DNA from: Moniliella sp. 'wahieum'
Taxonomy: Eukaryota; Basidiomycota; Moniliellomycetes; Moniliellales; Moniliellaceae
Length of the DNA stretch: 64,000 nucleotides
NCBI GenBank assembly: GCA_003971905.1
Contig: RSEE01000078.1
Location: 62,001 to 126,000 of the forward strand
Direction of reading: 5' to 3'
Positions within the stretch are counted from its first letter, which is position 1, and each line of letters begins with the position of its first letter. This document shows, piece after piece, positions 23,401 through 34,637 of this stretch. The notes below the pieces were generated by a model. It ran no database searches. It saw only the letters and a list, made by a program, of their open reading frames with translations, and was not told the origin of the DNA. The position numbers and the translations under genes were made by a program.

Positions 23401-25933
23401 AACTGTAGCAGAGGATGTGCAAGTCCAAACCGTCTTTTTCAGTACGACCCGATCCCAGGTCAAGGCGGGCATGGTGGCGCTTGCTTCCGGTGACGGATCC
23501 GTTTCGCGCTCCGGGTCCGATGCAACCGCCCGCGCCGGCGCTACATCTCCCGTGCCGAACCGCTGGGGAGACAGCTGGCCAAGCGACGAATCGCAGACCG
23601 GATGGTCAGCGGTACGTCGACCGCTGACCATTCCGATCGGCGGCAACAACTGCACGCCTTCTTAGGCCGACAGGAACGGGACACCGCACGGGTTCTCCCT
23701 CTGTGGAGGAGATAGGAGGGCCCTCCAGAGACCGTCATACGAGCCGGCGCAGCAGCCTCAGCAGCAGCAACACTGCCAACGCCAATGTCAACAAGAATGG
23801 CAAGTTGGGTCTGGCACACCCCAAGGCGTTAGCCGCTGTCGCACCTTCCCGTACCAGTGCGGTGGGCGAAATCAGCGAGCCTGGCGACGGGCGGGCCTCT
23901 CCTGGGTTGGTGGCCGCCAGCAAAGGGGACGAGTCGGGCTCACGACGCAAGCATGGCACGACGGCTGTGACCCAGGAAGACACGGGGAACACCATCTACA
24001 GCTCGTACGACGGCTTGGATCCGCACTTGCGGGCCCACCTCTTGCTTGGTATACCCAGCGCGCTCATTCGAGGGTGCCCGTCGCGCCGGCCCGCAAGGCC
24101 GGGGGGTTGCTCGCCGCCCGGCCCAAAGGATGCGCAAGGCAGCCTGGTCGGCTATTGGTCCGAATCGCAAGCCAGAAGGGAACATGATTGCGTACTTTAA
24201 CGAACACACTGGCCCGATTACGGTAGTAATTGCGCTCTGGACCACGCCTTTTTTGTGTCGGGCTCGCAAGACGGCACGTTGCGGGTGTGGGACACGGCTC
24301 GCTGGAGAAGAACGTAACGTCGCGCTCGAGGGGCGTGTACACAGGGCACAACGGGGCTATCACTGCGTGTGTTGCGCTGCAGTCCGACAGCCGCTGTCTT
24401 GCTTCGGCCTCTCGCGATGCAGTGTCCACATTTGGCGTGTCGACCTGGTGCTGGTCAATGGGGGTATGCCGCGCTACTCGCGCCCCAAACTCGTCTCCCA
24501 TTTCCAATTTTCTCGCCCGGGCGAATATGCCACGACGTTGCTCGAGACGGTTCACCACGGCGCTGTGTCGCTCGTGTTGGGAACGAGCCACGGCCAACTG
24601 ACGATTGTCGACCTGCGCACCATGCAGGTCCTGCACTCGCTCCGCAACCCACCCTACATGGGCTCGGTGACGCCATGTGCCCCGATCCTGCTCGGCAGGG
24701 GCATAGCAACTGGCTGGTAGCAGCCATGTCGAACGGGTGCGCGGTCCTCTGGGACCTCCGGTTTTCTCTCGCGATCAACTCGTGGCGCATCATCCGCTCG
24801 GAGGATACCAACCGATGGCGTGTGGCCCAGCTGATCAACCATCCGCGGCCGGACCTGCCGAATGTGATTATTGTCGGCCTTGGTTGCCTCGGAGGGGAGC
24901 CGTCGCCCCACGGAGCGCACCAAAAGAGGAGGCGTCCGACCCTTTTGCTCATGACGAGCCTCCGCCCCACGCGCCCGAGTATCCAATGGTGCAGTTTTGG
25001 GACGTTCATGATCCCACCAGCCCGATCGCGACGTTTGAAAGCCACGTGCAGCGCGGTGCATCTGTCCCCGGGAGGAGGGAGACGGGCGGGGCGGCGCAAG
25101 CTGCAGCTGCAGCTGCCGCTGCGCCCTCGTGGCCCCTGCCTCTTCAAGCCCCCTCGGAGCAAGGCACGGTGGGCACATTAACCTCTGCCCAGGCGATCGA
25201 GGCACTGCTCGCTTCGCCTCCCTTGGAGGAGAGCGTGACCTGGCAAACGGCGATTGAGGATGCTTCTTCGTCCACCAAGCCGGCGCCTGAGCACGCCCAC
25301 GTGCCTGCGCCGGAAGACGGTCCTCCGATCGATGCATTTGCGGTCCTGGCCTCGACAGAGGGATACCGTTCGAGCAACTTGGTGTCGACCAAGTCGGATG
25401 ACTGGGTGGATGCGGCAGCGGCCATGACGCAAGCTTCGGACGACGCGGCAGGGATGGGCGAGGGATCTTTGGGGTCGGGGTTGGGGTTGGCGTCCAAGAC
25501 GCCTGCCGGTGCTGCCCAGCTCACCCGTCCGACCAAGGGCGTGGCAGGGGGATGGTGACGGCGGGCTCGGATCGGCGGATCCGGATGTGGGACCTGGGCC
25601 GGGCAGAAAAGTCGCTGGTTGTGGCGGGCTGCCGGGGGAGGAGACCAATGTCGGCACATTTAGTCTTCGCGCCGACGAGGGCAGCAGCAGCGGCAGCGGC
25701 AGTGCGGCCACGCCGCGGGCGGCGCTGGATTTTGCGCATCTGTTGCCGCCTTTGGCGCATGCGGACACGCCGCAAACGCACCCCGCTCCTTGGGCCCGGA
25801 CAGACAAGCACGCACAGGGTCACGAGAGCATGCGCACCCACCGCGCCGCCATCACCGCGCTCTGCCTGTTGGAGCTTCCCTTTCGCTGCATTGTTGCCGG
25901 CGACCGGAGTGGGCGATCATGGTGTGGGAGTAA
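20415..25933 (+). CDS. VPS15: VPS15 regulatory kinase-like subunit of PI3-kinase (PIK3R4)
   Basis: VPS15 scaffolds VPS34 PI3-kinase complexes in vacuolar sorting and autophagy at endomembranes. The start at 20415 gives MGNTASTS, with the Gly2 needed for N-myristoylation as in known VPS15s. Pseudokinase-like domain: LVVKTFAKP (ATP-site Lys), [11 protein letters not shown] catalytic loop, [10 protein letters not shown] (DFS in place of DFG, typical of VPS15), TCYVAPERF and [19 protein letters not shown] region: [39 protein letters not shown] and [17 protein letters not shown]-like repeats (about 21.9-23.0 kb). WD40 propeller: [93 protein letters not shown] near the end; TAA 25931-25933. An intron is likely at 23281-23343. 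About 1,800 codons. Many frame changes, read as consensus errors. Confidence 0.92.
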
Positions 25934-26857
25934 CGGAGGGGCAAAGGTCGATTTACCCCGCAATGCCCAGCCTTCATATTGCCCTTGGGATCGGGACTTG
26001 GATTCGTAGAGTGTGTTGCGCCCATGGAAAGGTGCACGCCATAGCTGCTGGATTGCGGACCTGGACGTCGGGGCTGCACGCGGCTCTCTCCACCGACCTC
26101 GCTTCGCGAACTGCAGGCAATGAAGCTGGTGCGCTTGGACGATAGCCACTGTTCTTAGGCAGGGACGAAGCGGTGGGCGTTTGAAGCTTGCGGAACGAGC
26201 CAGCCGTGCCAATCGAGTCGGATGATGATTATGATGGAGCGCGGCGGCGCGCTCGCTCTCGCTTCATTCTCTGTTGGGCTACTCTGGAACTCAGCATGGC
26301 TGATGGCGAATACAGCCGATTGAAGAGGCGGTGCGAGCGGACCTCATCCAGTGACGGCGGTGCAGGCTGACGAAGTTCGTACCGGTCTCCCCTTATATTC
26401 TGAATCCATATCGTCAGAGGGCCAAGTATCCAACATTATAATGCGGGACAGTCCATATCTACTTTAGTACCGTGGAGCTCTTGGCCACTGCACGTCTCGG
26501 GCCAGAGCGAGTGCGAGAGAGAAGCGCTGCGAGGGTGCATAGATCCAACGTTTCTGTCCATTGGTCTGGGGTGCCTCTGGTATAGAGAGCATATGACACA
26601 GGAAGCATGATAGGGGCAAGGGTATATGTGGCATTTGTGGTAGAAACACGAGAGATGGCAAGTGTAGAGTGAGCGCACACTGGCAAGTGCGGGGATGCAT
26701 GGGGAGAGGACGATGCAAAACCAGACATGAGGGCATGGGAAAGCGAGGGCAAAAGGGGAAGAGAAACAGCAAGAGCAAGAAGCAAGAAGCAAGGTGCAAG
26801 GTGCAAGGTGCAAGTAGCAAGAAGCGAGAAGGAAGAAGGAAGAAGGAAGGAAGGAGG
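25934..26857. other. Convergent 3' intergenic region with heptad array
   Basis: Lies between the convergent VPS15 and Mg2+ transporter genes. No gene recognised. AT-richer from 26370 to 26660, followed by the purine-rich 7-bp array described separately at 26774-26857. Confidence 0.5.
26774..26857 (+). repeat. Twelve-copy 7-bp tandem array abutting a stop codon
   Basis: Reads as twelve successive heptads: AGCAAGA x2, AGCAAGG, TGCAAGG x2, TGCAAGT, AGCAAGA, AGCGAGA, AGGAAGA x2, AGGAAGG, AAGGAGG. The last one ends one base before the minus-strand TAG (26858-26860) of the Mg2+ transporter, so the array is the first 84 bp of that gene's 3' region. Confidence 0.85.
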
Positions 26858-29800
26858 CTAGCGTGCTGCCCGGGTTTGGTTCAAGCGCCGTTGGGCCAGG
26901 TGCATCCACCAGCGGAAGAGGGACCAGATGGCGACTTGGGTCAGCACGGCCGCCGTTACAATCACGCCAAAGGCCAATAGTGCGGGTAGCTCGTCTTGAG
27001 CGCAGGGATGGGCACGTTCATGCCAAAGATGGAGGCGACGTAGGTGGCGGCCATGCACATGTTGGTCACGGTGGCCAAGACGAGGACTTTGCGTTGCATG
27101 TGTTGTCGGATCTGGCGATTGTACAAAATCACCGACGTTTGGAACCCGGCGTGCAGGTCGGACAGCAGTCCTTCGGCCGTCTGGAAAGCCGTCAAGAGCG
27201 ATAGCACGTGGTCGTGCACGTCGCCTAGGTACATTGTCACCTCGCCCCGCGCCACCGACTCGGTCCGCATCTCCTCGATCCGCCCGCGCAGCCGACGCAG
27301 CGCATCGTTCTTCGGTGCCAGCAGCCGCACCAGGCCCAAGAGCGAGCGCCGCACATCGGTCATGCCCCGCAGCAGCGCCGAAGCAGCTTGGGACGTTTGT
27401 CGCTGGCTCGGCGCATGGTGGCGAGAGCACCGGTGTTCAAGGCGGCGCTCAAGGCAGCCGAACGCGGGACGACGAGCGCCTGTTGTACACACGCAGAAGG
27501 CAAGTGTTTGCCACCCAGCGAGGTAACGGTATACGCAGCTTGCGCACACTGTACCGTAGCTGCAGTTGGTTCCCGCCCGGTGCATACTGCGGCAATTGGT
27601 TCGGCATCCCCTCGCTCTTTCCCATGATGGCCAGCTCCTGTTGTGCGATCAGCCACTGGTCCCGGGCCGTAGGCGCGGTAGGGTCAATCGGCCCCGACGA
27701 GGCGTCTTCAAACGCTTGGATCAGCTCCTCCACCCGCGTCAAGAGTGGGAAGAAAGTGTCGACGATCGAGTCGAGCAAGCCATGGACGATCCAGTCGGAA
27801 GTCAGGTCGACCGGCTGCGACAGATTGACCAAGCGTTCCAGCACCCGGTTCGTGTGCACCGAAAGGTCGTCGTAGTGAAACGAAATGATCCCGTGAGTAA
27901 AGACAACAAGGTACAAGTTGGCAATCGTCATCACACCCCCATCATCGTCCGGCCCAACTGCCACGTCAGGTGGGTCTGGCCTCGGTTCCTCCTCCTCCTT
28001 GGGACGGCTAGAGGGCCGAGAGGGCTTTGGGTCAGCTCAATCTCGTCGGGCACGCCGCGAGGCTGGTTGGGGGAGCGAAAACGACGTGCCAGACGTCGTG
28101 TGAGGCGAGCCCATCTGGACTCTGGCGTGCCAGGCGCCCCCTTTGCCAACGAAGGTGGAGTAGGCAAGACAGAGGAAGATGGCGAAGAACACTTTTTCTC
28201 CCGAACGTCGTTGGTCGCGTCGGATGGCCGCTTGGTCTCGTCGACGGGACTGGGCGATGGTTGGCTTGCCATCTCTCCGCCTGCTGACTTTTCCGCCGCC
28301 GTGCCCGCTGATCGTAGGCACCGCGGTAACGGGTCGATGGGGGTACGAACGACGACAAAGTAGTATCCCAGCTTATCGAACGACTCGACCTTTTCCCGTT
28401 TCTCTTGTTGCAGCACATCCTCCACTGTCAGTGGGTGAAGGGGAAACAGTTTGCTAATCTCGACCATGGTGCGGTACGTGGGCAACTGGATATCCACCAG
28501 CCACCACGCTCCGGCACTATCGTCACGACCCTCTGTGGGGGTGCCCGACGGTCCATTGGGCGCCAAGGCAGCGATCTGGGGGCTGATCCCGCCCAGCGGG
28601 TGCGGCAGGGCCGAGACCGGGGCGAGGGGCGAACTAGCGAAAAAAGGTGCTAGTGGCGTTGGCGGCTGGACCAGCGGCCGCCCTCGGACAAAGGGGGCGT
28701 GAGGGGAACAGTATGGCTAGCGACTTGCATGGGTGGCGCCAAGGCACGCACCCGCTCCTGCTCAGCTTGCTCGGCCTCCGAGATGAGAGAGGAGATGGGA
28801 GGCTGGGCTGGTGGATGGGATGAGACGGTACGAGAACCCGATGCGATCCGGTTGGCGAGCTGGCGTCCATTTCCCCGTCTCGTCTGCACCCCGGCCACTC
28901 GAAGCCAAGGCCGCGGCAAATCTCGTGCCTGACTCGAACTCGGCTCGGCCATTCGCAGCGCCAAATCAGCCAGGTTTTCACCGGGCTTGGGTTCGTCGGT
29001 TCCTTCGGGCGGCAAGCGCACCTCTTCCGGCTGGGTCGACAGAAGGGAGGAGACCCACGAAGGTAGGCGACACCTCTTGCCCTCCTTCCTTCCCATCCTG
29101 GTCGAGCGGAATGGCAGGTGGGGGTAAAGCCAGGTCCCCTTCTTCCCAACAGGATCCAAAGGCGGCCGATCCAAACGAGGACCAGAGGAAGGGGCGGAGC
29201 CGGCGTGTCGGAGCTGACGAGTGCTGCCTCCAGTTCCTTTTCCTGCACGCCGTCAAGCCCCAAATCGGCAGCAGCCGCATCCTGTTGGCGCCGATACGCG
29301 CGCAGAGCGTAGAGTTGTTGCTTGACAGCCAAAAGGAGTCGTATGAAGCACTTTGGACGCAGGACCAGTGGCAAAGACCGAGGCTGTAGCCGCACCATGA
29401 CTCTCGGCAGCCGCCTTGCCCTTCTCCAGCCCCGCCTTCTTTGCACCCACTTTTCTCCCCAACGCAGTACCGGGGCCAATGGGCAGCTGTCTAGGCTGCC
29501 CTGGAAGAGGCAAGGGCAGCGCGACCGGGTAAACATGTTGAACTTGGTCACCCCGCCGGCGCGCTGATGGGCCAACCGAGCAGCATGGCGCGCACGGCGC
29601 GACGGGCGTAGCTCCGGAGGAAGTTTGCGGGCACCTTGGATGGGAGGGTGGTGAGAATGATGAAATGGTGATGTTTGTGGCTATGCGAGTGAGGGGACGA
29701 CGAGAACGGTGATGATGATGATGATGGCCTGCTTTGGATCGGCGGAAAGGGCGCGCAAGCGAGCATAACCGCCGCTGGTGCCCGAGTGGGAAGAAGGGTT

Positions 29801-30745
29801 GGATCCATCGGAAAGAGCTGCTCGAGGTGCGGCGTGAGGCACCATGAGACGAAGGGCGACGCGGCCGTCGACGAAAACGAGACCCCTGGAAGCGGTGAGG
29901 CGGCTGCAGAGCGCCGACTGCGGGACGAGGTGGCGGAATGGGACGAGGACGAGGAGTCGGAGCCGGCTGAAGAGTGGGAGTCAGAGTCGGAGGAAGAACC
30001 ACTGGAGGAGCCAGAGGAAGAAGAGTCCGACCCGAAAAAGGCACGGATCCGGGCCAGGGTAAGTGTGTAGCGACCCTCTGAGGACGAAGAAGAACCACTC
30101 CCCGAGTCGCTCTCGCTCTCCGAGTCGGAGGAAGGAGGAAGAGGAGGGGAAGTGGAGAGAGGAAGAGGACGAAGAGGCGCGGCTACTCCCTCCACCACTG
30201 AGCGACGACAAGATGGAGGTGCGGGAGCGAGAGCGGGACTTTCTCCTGCTGCTGCCCCCGCGTGCGGCTCGGCGTTGGTGCAGGTAGGCCTTGCGTGACT
30301 CGGAAACATATGTGTCGAGGTCCCGGTACACATCACCCGGCACATAGTCTGGCGGCAAGTACTTGCGCCGGACCCGGGTTCGCTGTGCCTGGGGCGCAAA
30401 CTTGAGGCGGCGAGCGCGCCTGGTACTGACACCAGCAGGGAGCGCGCCAGGTGCTGCAGCAGGTCCGACAGGGAACACACCCAAGAGGGGAGAGCGGGGA
30501 GGGGGGTCTGCGCCCGACGCGAGGCCAAGGTCGCCTCCGAGGGGATGGTCGCGGCCGGTGCGAACAGTGACGAGAGAGTTGGACGAGTCGGAGCCGGAGT
30601 CGGAGGCTGAGGCTGAGGGGCCGGGGGAAGGAGAGGGGCTTGGCAGGTGCGGGGGGCGGTGCGCGTGAGCGGCAAAGCCATCCTCGGCGTGGGGAGGAGG
30701 CGGCGCGTGCACAGCGGCAGCGGCGCGGGCGGTGGGAGGGAGCAT
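26858..30745 (-). CDS. CorA-family Mg2+ transporter, Alr1/Mnr2-like
   Basis: Membrane Mg2+ channel/transporter of the fungal CorA branch (plasma-membrane Alr1 or vacuolar Mnr2). The start at 30745 (GCCCGCCATG context) gives MLPPTARAAAAVHAPP, then a long Ser-rich, acidic cytosolic N-domain (DSESESDSGSGSSSS, LPPDYVPGDVYRDLDTYVSE). The CorA core follows: WWLVDIQLPTYRTMVEISKL, FPLHPLTVEDVLQQEKREKV, YYFVVVRTPIDPL, LVVFTHGIISFHYDDLSVHT, LLDSIVDTFFPLLTRVEELI, GEVTMYLGDVHDHVLSLL. The first membrane helix ends in the signature GMN (FGMNVPIP, about 27012-27025). The second helix LPALLAFGVIVTAAVLTQVA is followed by a basic tail RRLNQTRAAR and TAG 26858-26860. About 1,295 codons, longer than yeast Alr1/Mnr2 (859/969) because of the N-domain. 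Alr1 and Mnr2 cannot be told apart here. Frame changes as elsewhere. Confidence 0.88.
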
Positions 30746-31897
30746 GGCGGGCGCGGCAGCTATGGGGCGGGCATGCCGAGTGCGGTGGGGGGCGGGCGGC
30801 GAGATGGCGGCGTGTGGATGGGCGGGGGTGGTGTGGGGGGCTGGGGGGCGGCTGGAGCTGGCGTGGGGGCGGTGGAGTGTCGGGGCACCCGCATGTCATT
30901 AAGATGTCGCCTGCGAGTGCCCTGGCTCGAAAGCGCATGTGGCCGGGGGCAAAAAAATTGCGAGCGCTCGGCCAGCAGCGCGCGTCGGGACACTGGCGCT
31001 CTGCCCGGGCGCGTCCCTGGCATCGTGCATCGGTGCCTGGCAGCGGATGCTGGCGCTACACCCGCCCCGTGCCGGCGGCGAGTGAATCCATCCCCCAGGC
31101 GCTGCTGCATGCTCGCCGAACACCCAGCCACCCAAACCCACATTCCACACGCGCCCTCGTACCCGAATACCTCGCCGCCTGCCTGCGTCACGTGCCCCCA
31201 TCCATTACGCATCACCCCATGCATCACATCACCCGATCTCAGCAGCATCGTTCGCCAATGAAATTGAAATCAAGCGCCAGCTTTGAACCATACGCGCCAC
31301 CCCCCCCGGCGGGCTACGGCAAGCAGACTCGGGCGCGACGAGGACGGAAGGAACGCCGTGCACGGTGCACCCTCCTGCGGCTCCTGCTTGGCCGGCCTTC
31401 GATCAAGGCAGGTGCCTCGGGCTTACCAAGCCGGCGAGCTGCATTCGTCTCAGCATGCTCCAACACCCAAGGTGAGTGCACCGGATTACATCCAAGCGGG
31501 AGCTATGTACTGTTTGCCATCGCGCGACGCAAGGGGAGAGGAAATGAGTTTGAAACGAAGAGCCGTGGTGGCAGTGACCAAGACAGCCAGAAGCGAAGCG
31601 AAAAAGAAATGAGGGGCGAGGAGGCGCTGCTACCAGTGCAGGCCACCCCCCTCGTCCGAGCAGGAAGCGACAAGAACAGGCAAGACGAACCAAAACAGAC
31701 AAAAGATGGCCCAAGGCAAAAAAGACAAATGGGATGCGCCATAGAGAGGTAGAGGTGTATAGGATAAATGAGAGAGCAAATGTGCCGAGGGAAATGGGTG
31801 GAGAAACGGGTTCAAGCGGCGGCATCATTCAGCCTTGAACCTTGAACCATCAAGCTTCAACCCAGCCGAACCGTGACGGATTCCACAGTCCGACGCG
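30746..31897. promoter_or_regulatory. Intergenic: Mg2+ transporter promoter; 3' side of secreted-protein gene
   Basis: GTCACGTGCC at 31188-31197 lies about 440 bp upstream of the transporter start. A heptad pair CCTTGAA-CCTTGAA lies at 31833-31846, just after the next gene's stop. 31.5-31.8 kb is purine-rich on the plus strand. No gene recognised. Confidence 0.45.
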
Positions 31898-32657
31898 CTA
31901 CGGAGCAGAGGTAGGCGCCGCAGCCGGGGGCAAGATGGTGGTAGGCTTGTCGTCCTCCACCGACTTGGCCCCCGAGTTGAAAGAGGCGCGGGCGGAGGAA
32001 GCGTGGGCTTCCCATGCCGCCTCGGCCGCCTTGGCCGACGCTTGTGCCTTGGCGAACTTGACCGACGCGGCGTGCGACAGCCAGGACACGCGAGCGGGGT
32101 CGGTTTCCTTGGGGTCAACGGGCGCCGGCGCGGTAGGAGGCGGGTTGATTGTCGTCGCGGCCTCGTCGCCACTTCCTGCTGGAGCTTGGCCTGCTGATCG
32201 TCGGCAAAGACGGTAGAGGTGGCCTCGTCACTGTGTTCCTCGACATGTGGTTCGTTGGCCGCCTTGGACGCGCTGACACTGGCACGCCACGCCTTGGCAG
32301 CCGCCTTGGCCGAGGCTTGGGCCTTGCTCATCGAGTAGGACTTGGCATGGGCCTTCCACGAAGCGACCGCGTCATCGGGCGCTGCGGAGGAAGGGTAGTG
32401 CGCTTGACGGTAGGAAGACGCATGGGCCCACCAGCTGCCACCTCGGGTTCTCCTCCTTGCTCCCCTTGGGCCGCGGGTGGCACGGCAGCCTTGTAGGAGG
32501 AGGCATGGGCGATCCAGGCGGCCTTTTCGGCCTCGAGGCTGGCCGAAGCAGAGGAAGCGCGCGCACATGCGGGAAGTCGAGGCCTAAGGGCGCACCGTGG
32601 GCCCAGGCAGCGGGCGAGGCAAGGAGGACAAGAGCGGCAACAGAAGGGTGGACGCAT
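31898..32657 (-). CDS. Putative secreted protein built of W-x-[AS]-H-A-x-S repeats
   Basis: No known family. The minus strand from ATG 32657, with one early frame change, reads a signal-peptide-like VHPSVAALVLLASPAAWA followed by HGAPLGLDFPHVRA. Then come repeated modules centred on Trp and His: WIAHASSYKAA (about 32500), WWAHASSYRQA (about 32420), WKAHAKSYSMSKAQASAKAA then WRASVSASKAA (about 32280-32360), and WLSHAASVKFAKAQASAKAA then WEAHASSARASF (about 31990-32085). Between the third and fourth lies an acidic/Gln spacer and a Pro-rich linker PPPTAPAPVDPKETDPARV. It ends ILPPAAAPTSAP, TAG 31898-31900. About 240 codons, Ala/Ser/Lys-rich, no Cys in the repeats. The alanine-rich modules should be helical. 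A surface or secreted role is inference from the leader. Two or three frame changes. Confidence 0.6.
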
Positions 32658-34324
32658 GATGAATGGGGGCGGGAAACGCTCAGTGGGCACCGGGCCGGGG
32701 ATCAAGCTTGAAGCAAAGAGAAGGTGGGAAAAAGAGAGGAGGGTGGGGCGAGTGGAGACAGCGAGGTTGGCCTGGTGGCGGCAGCAAGGCAAGACGACGG
32801 GGAGGTGGAGAGCGTACCAGACGCAGGTGGTGGTGGTGGTGGTGGTGGTGGTGCAGGTCGGTCGAGTTGGCGACGGGCCAATCAGCTAGTCGCTGTCCGC
32901 GAGTCTGGAGCCAGAAACGGGCGGGGGTGCTGGCGCCTACCTGTTGGTGCTGAGCTGGCTGAGCCAGTGAGCCAGTGAGCCATGAGCCACTGAGCGGCGG
33001 AGGCACTGAGGCAGCAGGAGGCCGCTGAGCCAAGGCAGGGTGCGGGCTAGTGGCGGTGTGTGTGGTGCTGCGGACCCGGCGGGGGGCGCCGATCGACGAT
33101 CGCTGATGGTTCGCTGGCGTGGAAGGTGACACGGGGGTAGTGTGATTGTAAGACCCTCTGCACAGCACGAGGAGTTCCGCCCGACCCCCCACCCGGACGC
33201 AGCAGAGTAGGACGCAGCACAGAGGGAGTGAGTGGCTGCATCAGGCCGCAGTTACAGTCACTAGTCACTAGTCACACCCGCTCAGCGCCCCCCTGCACCT
33301 CGTGCGGTGGATCGCGTTTCAACATACTGCCCCCGCGCGCGCCCCTTCTGTGCGGAAGGCGCTGGCACTCGCCCTGTGCGCGGGTGCGCATTGTGTGCAT
33401 GGGACGCTGGCAAGCTTCGCAACGCGTAACGCCGGCATGATGCATGAGTGCATGAGGGGCTCAGAGTCGAGTAGCTCTGAATCTGCCAGTCCACCCACTC
33501 ACGCGTCGCGTCACGACTCATGCAAGAGTAGGGTTAGCGCGTGGCATCAATCGGTCCGGTGGGCATGTGGGAAAGACGGACGGCTGGAATCGTTCGTTCG
33601 TCCGGCTCAGTCCATTTCAAATTCCATACGCCTGTTGCGCGCATCCCCAGCTGCAGCCCACGCACTGCCCAACGGCCCGACTAACGAGGACAGTCATCGA
33701 GTGATCTAGTGATCGCGAATCCTTCTGGGCGCCTCCGGCTGAAGCCCACTGGGAGCATCACGCGTCACGCCTGGGCAAATCAATACACTCACTACACGAC
33801 AGCACCAGGCCACAATCCGGGTAACAAAAAGTAGGTATTGGGTCGTAACCGTAACGCGTCAAACGGCATAGCACAGCACATGTCCGCGTTGGTACAAACG
33901 GGAGGGGGGGGAATAGACATCCAAAGGCATCCGACGGAAGTATCTCGTGAGAGAAGGGAAAAGAAAAGAAAAAGCAAAGAAATCACAGCACTACCCCCTG
34001 CTTGCTCCGTTGAAAACGTCGGCATTGCACATGGCAAGCCAAAAGACAAAGGGGGGTCCACGCAGCGACTGTGCATGCAGGGACAACTGTAAGACAGCTG
34101 GGCTGCAAAAGAGAAGCTGTACCCGGGGTTGGGAGGGAGAGAGTGTGTGGAAGCAGATCCAGGCCGGAGCGACGACGGCCAGCGTATCGGCAGAGGCGGA
34201 AAAGAGGGGGGAGGCCCTCAGGGCCAGGGGGCGATGAAGAGAGCGGGAAAAGGGTGGGGGGAGGGGGAACAAAAGGGCAAAGGACAAAGGGCAAAGGGAG
34301 TGCACCAGGCGCACGACGACGCGA
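32658..34324. other. Intergenic between the two putative secreted-protein genes
   Basis: No gene recognised. Holds (GGT)9 at 32826-32853, CAGTGAGC-type 8-bp repeats at 32960-32995, three AGTCACT heptads at 33256-33276, and a G-rich, purine-biased stretch at 34130-34310. Confidence 0.45.
32826..32853 (+). repeat. (GGT)n microsatellite
   Basis: About nine GGT units, about 170 bp upstream of the start of the W-x-A-H-A repeat gene on the opposite strand. A second (GGT)7 tract at 34712-34733 lies at a similar place (about 75 bp) upstream of the next putative secreted-protein gene. Confidence 0.9.
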
Positions 34325-34637
34325 TTACTCGCACTCGCAAGGCAGTTGAGCGGGTCAGGAAGCCCGCCGTTGGCGTTGGCAAACGTTTGAAAGTCGGTCA
34401 CATGGCCTGCGGTGACGGCAGAGTGCCAGGCAGTGTTCATCTCGTCCAATGCATCCTGGTAGCAGTTGAGTTCGTCCTGCTGCCGCTGCTGCTCGGCCGT
34501 GACGCGGCGTTGAATGGCAAGCTGAGCGTGCGCCTGGGACCGGCGCGCCAGACCGCCGCGAGCAGGGGTAGCGCCCAGCACAGCTGAGCTTCCCGCCAGC
34601 ATGACGAGGGCAAGGGTGATAGACGGGAGGCGAACAT
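34325..34637 (-). CDS. Putative small secreted protein with two Cys
   Basis: No family recognised. From ATG 34637 (CCTCGCCATG), with one early frame shift, it reads MFASRL then SITLALVMLAGSSAVLGATP, a good signal peptide. The mature part (ARGGLARRSQAHAQ, AEQQRQQDELNCYQDALDEM, NTAWHSAVTAGHVTDFQTF, ANANGGLPDPLNCL) is polar, probably helical, with two Cys about 45 residues apart. The LARR and IQRR sites could be processed by a Kex2-like protease (inference). The C-terminus is uncertain: a TAA in a neighbouring frame at 34325-34327 would give a protein of about 100 residues. It shares strand and neighbourhood with the W-x-A-H-A repeat gene but no obvious sequence. Confidence 0.45.

Noticed and set aside
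26858-30745. Two separate genes: a Ser-rich protein and a CorA protein
   Set aside because: No convincing stop/start or promoter between them, and fungal Alr1/Mnr2 proteins have a long N-domain; kept as one gene, though a split remains possible.
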